Assembly: GCA_016721115.1 (NCBI GenBank)
Contig: JADKIW010000001.1
Span: forward strand, 449,501 to 513,500
Source: Candidatus Defluviilinea proxima
GTDB taxonomy: Bacteria > Chloroflexota > Anaerolineae > Anaerolineales > Villigracilaceae
DNA length: 64,000 bases
Direction: 5' to 3'
The first letter of the stretch is position 1. The number at the start of each line of letters is the position of its first letter. The position numbers were made by a program, and so were the translations under genes. The notes beneath the pieces were generated by a model, which was not told the DNA's origin, ran no database searches, and saw only the letters and a program-made list of their open reading frames with translations. Positions 59,021 to 64,000 of this stretch are shown here, piece by piece.

Positions 59021-59649
59021 GGATAGGATGGATTAGGATAGGATGATTGTGTTGAGGTAGGCGTGAGTGTTGGCAACGGAAATTGCGGGGGAGTAGGAGT
59101 GGTGAGGAGAAAATCTGGGAATTCTGTTGGCGTCACTGTTGTATCGAATTCCTCAGGGGATGGGCTTGGTATCGGTGTTACAACGCTCAATGTTGGGAAC
59201 GCCATACCAACCAATGACAGATCACCTACGGCAAGAAGGGTATCATCTTTGATCGTAACAAGCATCAGGTGCAAGATTTGACCGGGCGGCATCATTGGGC
59301 CAACGCAATAGACGCTATTGGGAGTGGATGCAACCTTACGGCAAGAGTAGTTACTAACCTCTCCAACATTGTTTTGTGTGATCTGCAAATAATAGACCGG
59401 GTAATGATCGGGCAAGAGGAGATTGACCAACAAGTTGCCATCGTTATCGGAGCCAAAAGAGACGACGCACGGTAGGGTCTGGTCATCACTGCAATACGCC
59501 AATTTCGCAATGGAAATACTTTGGCCCAGTTTCTGTGAACCCTTTGTCAACCTGCCCCAAGCGAACACAAGTGAGGTAACACAGAGAATCAGCAATACGG
59601 CAAATGCGACCAATACAATGCCCCCGGCGGCTAATCGTTTTCGATTCAC
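59017..59649 (-). CDS. Membrane-anchored extracellular protein with Pro/Thr tail
   Basis: 210 residues from a GTG, 5 nt after AGAGG. One membrane segment (10-32), an external beta-rich domain with Cys in SYSCRKV (residues about 104) and a Pro/Thr-rich C-terminus (from about 165). Coupled to the polytopic protein, probably its partner on the outside. No known domain recognised. Confidence 0.75.
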   Translation of the reverse strand: MNRKRLAAGGIVLVAFAVLLILCVTSLVFAWGRLTKGSQKLGQSISIAKLAYCSDDQTLPCVVSFGSDNDGNLLVNLLLPDHYPVYYLQITQNNVGEVSNYSCRKVASTPNSVYCVGPMMPPGQILHLMLVTIKDDTLLAVGDLSLVGMAFPTLSVVTPIPSPSPEEFDTTVTPTEFPDFLLTTPTPPQFPLPTLTPTSTQSSYPNPSYP

Positions 59650-59700
59650 AGAAGCCTCTGAATTTGCGATGAAAGAAATAAGTGTACAGGCATACGGAGT

Positions 59701-59711
59701 ATTTTATACCA
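59701..59711 (-). promoter_or_regulatory. Extended -10 promoter of the anchored-protein gene
   Basis: Minus-strand TGGTATAAAAT lies 52 nt before the GTG start at 59649. Confidence 0.5.
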
Positions 59712-59714
59712 ATC

Positions 59715-59758
59715 GCGGTCACAAATTGCATCTTTATGAAAACGCAATTTGTGACCGC
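59715..59758. repeat. Hairpin after the phosphofructokinase gene
   Basis: 15-bp arms GCGGTCACAAATTGC (59715-59729) and GCAATTTGTGACCGC (59744-59758) with a 14-nt loop. It ends 26 nt after the pfk stop; no T run follows on the minus strand. Confidence 0.75.
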
Positions 59759-59784
59759 AGATATTAACTGTTGTGATTGGGTGA

Positions 59785-62007
59785 TTACTTATCAGCAGGT
59801 TTTGATCTGGAAAGTAGGTTGGCCATGTCCTTCAACCCCATCCACCATTGGTCTTTGGGACGTTGGTAATCGGCATTAATCATACGGTCAAAGTCGCGCA
59901 TATCATGGAAACGGATCTGTCCGTTTTCAATGCCGATAAAGGCGCTGTTATGTTCGCCTTTCCCGCATTGTTCCACCAAATGCCCCAGACACATGCCGGA
60001 GAGACGCGATGCCTGAATACGATCAAAAGGAGAAGGATCACCACCTTGTTGCAGGTGACCAAGGATGGCAGGACGCACATCAAACACATCCTTGCCTTCT
60101 TCTTCAAAGAGCGAGCACATGAATTCTGTGGTGTATACCGCGTTGGCATACTCACTGCGGATCACCAATCCCAACCGTTTGCCGGAGTTGAAACCGTTCA
60201 ACAATTTTTCAACATCGACTTGCATATCGTGGAGTTTGACGCCTTCCTCATGCATGTACACACGCTCTGCACCGGTGGCAATACCGCCCATGAGCGCCAG
60301 ATAGCCGCAGTAATGTCCCATGACTTCCACGACAAAACAACGCCGCGTGGCTCCAGCCGATTGCTTGATCTTATCCACGGCATCGACGATGCTGTTCAGA
60401 GCAGTATCAGCGCCAATGCTGAACTCGGACCCGGGCAGATTGTTGTTGATGGATGCGGGCAAACATATCATCGGGATGTTGAACGACGGGAAGTTCGGGC
60501 GATTGTTCCACATCAAGAAGGCTGTTTCGTAGGCGGTCCAACCACCAATGATCAGAAGAGCATCAATACGATTATCTTCAATGACGCGTGCAATGGCATA
60601 GAGATCACGTCCCTTTGGAATGTAGCGGGTGGTGCCCAACATGGAACCGCCACGTGTGGCCCAACCACTGACCCGCATCCAGTCCATGTTTTCCACTTCC
60701 CCTTTGACCAATCCCTCAAAGCCATTGTGCACACCCAACATGATGTGTCCCTGATCCAACCCCAAACGGACAGCCGCACGCGCCGCTGTGTTCATACCGG
60801 GAGAAGGAGCACCGGCGTTCATCACCGCAATACGGAATCGTTGCTTTGCAGGGTCAACAGGATGCGGCAAGGCACGTACCATCGTTTTGAATGTAAGAAA
60901 TGCATCTTTGAAAGAGCCACTTCGTAACAACATGGCGCCTTCAAAGTCTTTTGCTTCCACTGCTTTGGCTACTGACTGTGTATTTCTCACGCTTTCCATC
61001 AAAGGCAAATGGATCATGCGGTTATTGCGGATACCGATCACAACCGGTTCATCTTTTGGGTTGGCAGTGAGGATCGTATTGACAGCTTCGTATCCCATGC
61101 GTGTGCCGAGAATACGATCATAGGCGCTGGGTCGTCCGCCGCGTTGGACGTGACCCAACACGGTCACACGTACTTCCTCTTGCAACCGTTCTTCGAGCAC
61201 ACGTTGTACATCACTACTACCGATGTAGTTACCGTCTCTATCGCGTGCGCCTTCAGCCATGATCACGATACTATCGCGGCGACCAGCTTTCCGTCCGGCT
61301 TTGAGGCGTTCGATCAGAACATCCTGCCAATTTTCCACATCGGGTGGCGCTTCAGGGATGAGCACCCAGTCTGCACCACAAGCCAGTGCTCCCATCAAAG
61401 CGAGGTAGCCGCAGTTACGTCCCATCACTTTGACGACGAACGTGCGTTGATGGCTGGCGGCGGTGCTTGTGATGGCATCCACTGCCTCCGTGATACGATG
61501 TAACGCCGAGTCGGTGCCGATGGTCATATCAGTGCCGGTGAAGTCGTTGTCGATCGAGCCAACCAATCCTACGATCAACAGGTTCGGGTATGTGGCGGCC
61601 TCTTCAGCTGTGATCTCGCCACTTGCGGCCAATTCGGATACAAGACTCGGCCATTCCTGACGGAAGATATTGGCCCCGGTCAACGAACCGTCACCGCCGA
61701 TGATGATCAAGCCGTCGATGCCGACCTTGATCAAGTTCTTCGCGGCAACCTTGCGCCCTTCGCGTTGACGGAAATCATCGCATCGCGCGGACCCGATCAC
61801 TGTTCCGCCAAACTGGAGGATGCCCCCCACTGAATCCCAATCCATCTTGCGGATGTAGTCGCCGTCATCCACCATGCCTTGATAACCTTCATAGATCGCG
61901 AAGACTTCCAAGCCTTTATCCAATGCGGTACGCACAATAGATCGTACCGCCGCATTCATACCTTGGGCGTCGCCGCCACTGGTGAGTATTCCAATTCGTT
62001 TTGTCAT
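59785..62007 (-). CDS. Tandem-domain 6-phosphofructokinase, eukaryote-like
   Basis: 740 residues, twice the usual bacterial PfkA. N-half (1-375): ILTSGGDAQGMNAAVRS, IIIGGDGSLTGANIFR, LVGSIDNDFTGTDMTIGTDSALHR (catalytic Asp153) and EVMGRNCGYLALMGAL; C-half (390-740): VMNAGAPSPGMNTAARA, LLIIGGWTAYET, LPASINNNLPGSEFSIGADTALNSI and EVMGHYCGYLALMGG. In the C-half the catalytic Asp is Asn, so it is likely regulatory, as in fungal and animal PFK1. The ATG follows AGGAACTT. ATP-dependent glycolytic control enzyme by family. Confidence 0.92.
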   Translation of the reverse strand: MTKRIGILTSGGDAQGMNAAVRSIVRTALDKGLEVFAIYEGYQGMVDDGDYIRKMDWDSVGGILQFGGTVIGSARCDDFRQREGRKVAAKNLIKVGIDGLIIIGGDGSLTGANIFRQEWPSLVSELAASGEITAEEAATYPNLLIVGLVGSIDNDFTGTDMTIGTDSALHRITEAVDAITSTAASHQRTFVVKVMGRNCGYLALMGALACGADWVLIPEAPPDVENWQDVLIERLKAGRKAGRRDSIVIMAEGARDRDGNYIGSSDVQRVLEERLQEEVRVTVLGHVQRGGRPSAYDRILGTRMGYEAVNTILTANPKDEPVVIGIRNNRMIHLPLMESVRNTQSVAKAVEAKDFEGAMLLRSGSFKDAFLTFKTMVRALPHPVDPAKQRFRIAVMNAGAPSPGMNTAARAAVRLGLDQGHIMLGVHNGFEGLVKGEVENMDWMRVSGWATRGGSMLGTTRYIPKGRDLYAIARVIEDNRIDALLIIGGWTAYETAFLMWNNRPNFPSFNIPMICLPASINNNLPGSEFSIGADTALNSIVDAVDKIKQSAGATRRCFVVEVMGHYCGYLALMGGIATGAERVYMHEEGVKLHDMQVDVEKLLNGFNSGKRLGLVIRSEYANAVYTTEFMCSLFEEEGKDVFDVRPAILGHLQQGGDPSPFDRIQASRLSGMCLGHLVEQCGKGEHNSAFIGIENGQIRFHDMRDFDRMINADYQRPKDQWWMGLKDMANLLSRSKPADK

Positions 62008-62064
62008 AAGTTCCTGCCAAATATAAGTATAGTCGCGCTGAATTCTACTTCAAAAACGAAAAAG

Positions 62065-62094
62065 CAAAACGCGACCGTGAAAAGTCGCGTTTTG
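62065..62094 (-). terminator. Terminator after the small membrane protein gene
   Basis: 11-bp arms CAAAACGCGAC and GTCGCGTTTTG; on the minus strand GCTTTTTCGTTTTT follows. Confidence 0.85.
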
Positions 62095-62121
62095 ATGAGT
62101 TAGATTTAGGAAAAAACTGAA

Positions 62122-62505
62122 TTAATTTTCAGTCTGTTTGCGTTTGAAAGTTAACAGTGAAACTACACAAATCGCGAACCAACTAGTGACAAGAATAATA
62201 ATGGATGCTTTTGCGAGCGAAAACCCGAGCAGGGGCGTGCTCTTGAAGGTAGCAAGGAAGGTGAGAAGGAGTAAATCGAGCAAACCACCGATGATGGAAA
62301 GGATGCACAAAGTAACCTTCAGCCATCGAACAGAGAGTTTAAATATGAGAAGTGAAACCGGAATGGCCCAAAAGAAGAATCCCCATTCGTCAGCATATTG
62401 AATTTTATCGGCTGCGGATCGATAAAAGGGTAGAAAACAAGATGCTCCCAAGCCTATTGATGCAACGATCTGTATAAAACCTATCCATCTTTCAAGCTGT
62501 CGCAT
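62122..62505 (-). CDS. Small four-helix membrane protein
   Basis: 127 residues, ATG after TTAAGGAA. About four hydrophobic segments and a basic C-terminus KRKQTEN. No family recognised; it sits alone between the hydrolase and a terminator. Confidence 0.65.
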   Translation of the reverse strand: MRQLERWIGFIQIVASIGLGASCFLPFYRSAADKIQYADEWGFFFWAIPVSLLIFKLSVRWLKVTLCILSIIGGLLDLLLLTFLATFKSTPLLGFSLAKASIIILVTSWFAICVVSLLTFKRKQTEN

Positions 62506-62573
62506 TTTGTTCCTTAAGCTTAATCTTCACGAAAACATATGAAGTGCGCATCAGAATACGACCCTGCACAGTA

Positions 62574-63395
62574 TCAAGATCGAAGCGGCTTCAATTCCGC
62601 AGGTAATGGCTGATCATTAATCCATGCGCGCGTGGTCTGCGTGAATAATTCTGGCGCGGTCAAGTTCCAGTTGTGTTCTTCGGCCAATGACATCTTGCGG
62701 TTGTGTACCACCTCATAGGCTTGCGCACCGAGGATGGCGCTTGCCAGATCACGTGCAGATCGACGCATAACGGAATGCTCGTTCTTCCCCACGAGCACCA
62801 AAGTGGGAGTCTTTACTCGTTCCAATCCCTGTGGCAGACGGAAGCGCTGGTTTTCAACCATGCAGTTTGTAAATCCAGTTTCGGTCAACTCCTTGAAGGT
62901 CTGACTGAATTGTGAGTAATATTTTTCAGGAACCCCTGCTGCGTATTTCATATTTATACGGATCCACCACTCACTGTTTTTGAATGGCGTTACGGACCAA
63001 CGATATGAAAGCGCAATCAACTTTGGCGTCATTAGGCTTGCACCAAAAATGGGATGCACCAGTGCGCTGCTGATGACGGCATGATCTACCAATTCTGGCG
63101 ATATGGCAAGTAATGCGACAACGATCTGCGCCCCTTCCGAAAGACCGATCACACTTGCCTTCCTGTCGTGTGCCCGTGTCTGAATGAGTTCAGCGATCCG
63201 CTCGGCGCTGTTTTGAATGGTAAAAGGCTTTTCATTCACACTCTTTCCATGTTCTGGCAGATCAGGGACGAGACAGTGAAAATCGCTGAGTTGCTCTACC
63301 TGCGGTTGCCACATCCATCCCCCGCCACCGCCGCCATGTAGAAAGATAAGAGTATGTGCATTAATCGTACCGGTTTCCTGAACATAGAGAGCCAC
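62574..63395 (-). CDS. Alpha/beta hydrolase
   Basis: 273 residues from a GTG, 8 nt after AAAGGA. FLHGGGGGGWMW (18-29) for the oxyanion hole, nucleophile GLSEGA (Ser86), LVGKNEHSV and the region EEHNWNLTAPEL for the acid and His. Close to the haloperoxidase/esterase group of the family (ABH fold 1). The GGGGGG run after the HG is longer than usual. Cytoplasmic, substrate unknown. Confidence 0.88.
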   Translation of the reverse strand: MALYVQETGTINAHTLIFLHGGGGGGWMWQPQVEQLSDFHCLVPDLPEHGKSVNEKPFTIQNSAERIAELIQTRAHDRKASVIGLSEGAQIVVALLAISPELVDHAVISSALVHPIFGASLMTPKLIALSYRWSVTPFKNSEWWIRINMKYAAGVPEKYYSQFSQTFKELTETGFTNCMVENQRFRLPQGLERVKTPTLVLVGKNEHSVMRRSARDLASAILGAQAYEVVHNRKMSLAEEHNWNLTAPELFTQTTRAWINDQPLPAELKPLRS

Positions 63396-63629
63396 GGGAT
63401 ATTTCCTTTCTGATAACCTTAAAGATGCTTTACCGATTTATGCGAACGCAAAAAACAGTTTGCGTTGCATACACTGGACATGTCTCACAGACTCCACAAC
63501 CAGGCACGGATTCTGCTTGGGAGCAAAGAAAACTCAAAGCCACGCATTCGCGAAATTCTTGTGAATTGCGCGGAATCCCTCACGCTAGTTGCTACACGTT
63601 TTGCTGAGTTGCGCATATTGCTGAAGGGA

Positions 63630-64000
63630 TTATTGGATTGAGATTCCATTCTCTTGTAGCCAATGTATTAAGTCTGGCGCAAGGAATTTTGCATTCCCGT
63701 TTCCATAGCTATATATGCCAGGCTTTACCAGAACAGCACCTACAAAAATGGTATTCCCTTCGTCACTCATTGTATAACATTCAATCTCAATCGTTGAGTG
63801 CTGAAAACCAAAAGCCAACTTAGTTACCCGCCAAATTTTTATTCTCACTACATAGTTTGGGGATGGATGATTTGCGTGATATTCTTGAATTGTTTTTAAA
63901 GCTGAAGAAAATTCACTGATTTTTTCTTTGTCATCTATCGTAATAATGTTGCCAATACCATTGCTGTTTTGGTCGATTCTTTGAATTTCGATTTTCTCAA
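63630..64000 (-). CDS. Unknown protein, 5' end cut by window
   Basis: The frame is open to the right window edge, so the true start is outside; at least 123 residues are visible, more than the 72 counted from an internal GTG (63848). The visible part reads KIEIQRIDQNSNGIGNIITIDDKEKISEFSSALKTIQEYHANH then a beta-rich part ending LIHWLQENGISIQ. No signal or membrane segment is seen, and no known domain. Confidence 0.65.
   Translation of the reverse strand, partial: EKIEIQRIDQNSNGIGNIITIDDKEKISEFSSALKTIQEYHANHPSPNYVVRIKIWRVTKLAFGFQHSTIEIECYTMSDEGNTIFVGAVLVKPGIYSYGNGNAKFLAPDLIHWLQENGISIQ

Noticed and set aside
63425..63607. A 60-codon plus-strand ORF in the gap between the hydrolase and the right-edge gene
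   Set aside because: No ribosome site, no plausible domain and odd Cys/His-rich composition. The gap 63396-63629 otherwise shows only a short hairpin (AACGCAAA/TTTGCGTT, 63445-63466).
1..64000. CRISPR arrays, insertion sequences, rRNA or tRNA genes
   Set aside because: No regularly spaced repeats, transposase motifs or tRNA-like cloverleafs other than the tmRNA were recognised.

Overview
The window looks like chromosomal DNA of a Chloroflexota bacterium, most likely class Anaerolineae. This is inferred from many lipoproteins with Thr/Pro-rich spacers after the lipobox Cys, tandem TPR membrane proteins, a double-domain phosphofructokinase, DarA-type PII-like proteins and a base composition that looks near 50% GC. 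No marker was searched against a database. There are no rRNA or tRNA genes, CRISPR arrays, transposases or phage genes. The one RNA gene is a tmRNA (34395-34779).

Layout. 1-9950: a cut SGNH-like membrane protein, an esterase lipoprotein, a DUF1579 protein, a nucleoside-diphosphate-sugar epimerase-like protein, a damaged lipoprotein coupled to a membrane DUF4145/HEPN-like protein, a CitE-like lyase, two tandem TPR/PH-like membrane proteins and an EamA transporter. 10080-14770: ssb with a short upstream ORF, a small conserved-looking protein, panC, an alpha/beta hydrolase, and a beta-propeller lipoprotein overlapping a ROK sugar kinase. 14860-20330: two DarA/PstA-like proteins (putative c-di-AMP receptors) in a tight run with an ion transporter, a CBS-pair protein and NhaA, next to a ClC antiporter that ends in a TrkA_C domain. 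20450-27450: ruvA, ruvC, a YebC regulator, DegV, an MFS transporter, an SbcD-like nuclease and a C39-like peptidase with TPRs. 27585-30092: a likely extracytoplasmic flavin/electron-transfer cluster (PepSY-like protein, small anchored protein, ApbE, ferric-reductase-like membrane protein). 31105-34248: an overlapping signalling operon (receiver-CpaE ATPase, sirtuin, GAF histidine kinase). 34320-39950: tmRNA, a lipoprotein, a frameshifted TIR-TPR gene and dnaK. 39970-46730: diguanylate cyclase, mutL, a HAD nucleotidase, S41 and M48-like peptidases and a flippase-like protein. 46730-56590: an MrfA-like helicase carrying an HNH insertion, a GNAT enzyme, paired DUF3298 lipoproteins, a VOC protein, a LOG-family protein, clpC and an esterase lipoprotein. 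56660-64000: msrA, a large polytopic membrane protein with an overlapping anchored partner, the eukaryote-like phosphofructokinase, small membrane and hydrolase genes, and a gene cut by the right edge.

Small-scale features stand out. Intergenic regions are full of long, often perfect inverted repeats; several share the ends GTAGGG(G/A)CG. Promoters with an extended -10 (TGGTATAAT-like) recur, and a set of genes has TATAAT only 6-7 nt before the ATG, which suggests leaderless mRNAs. Two places (about 4450-4614 and 37340) show single-base frame changes. These could be real decay or residual indels in a long-read assembly.

The candidates for less-described biology are the DarA/CBS/NhaA/ion-transporter/ClC ion-homeostasis module with a shared promoter 17-mer, the flavin/electron-transfer cluster, the eukaryote-like phosphofructokinase, the HNH-bearing helicase and the sirtuin-containing signalling operon.
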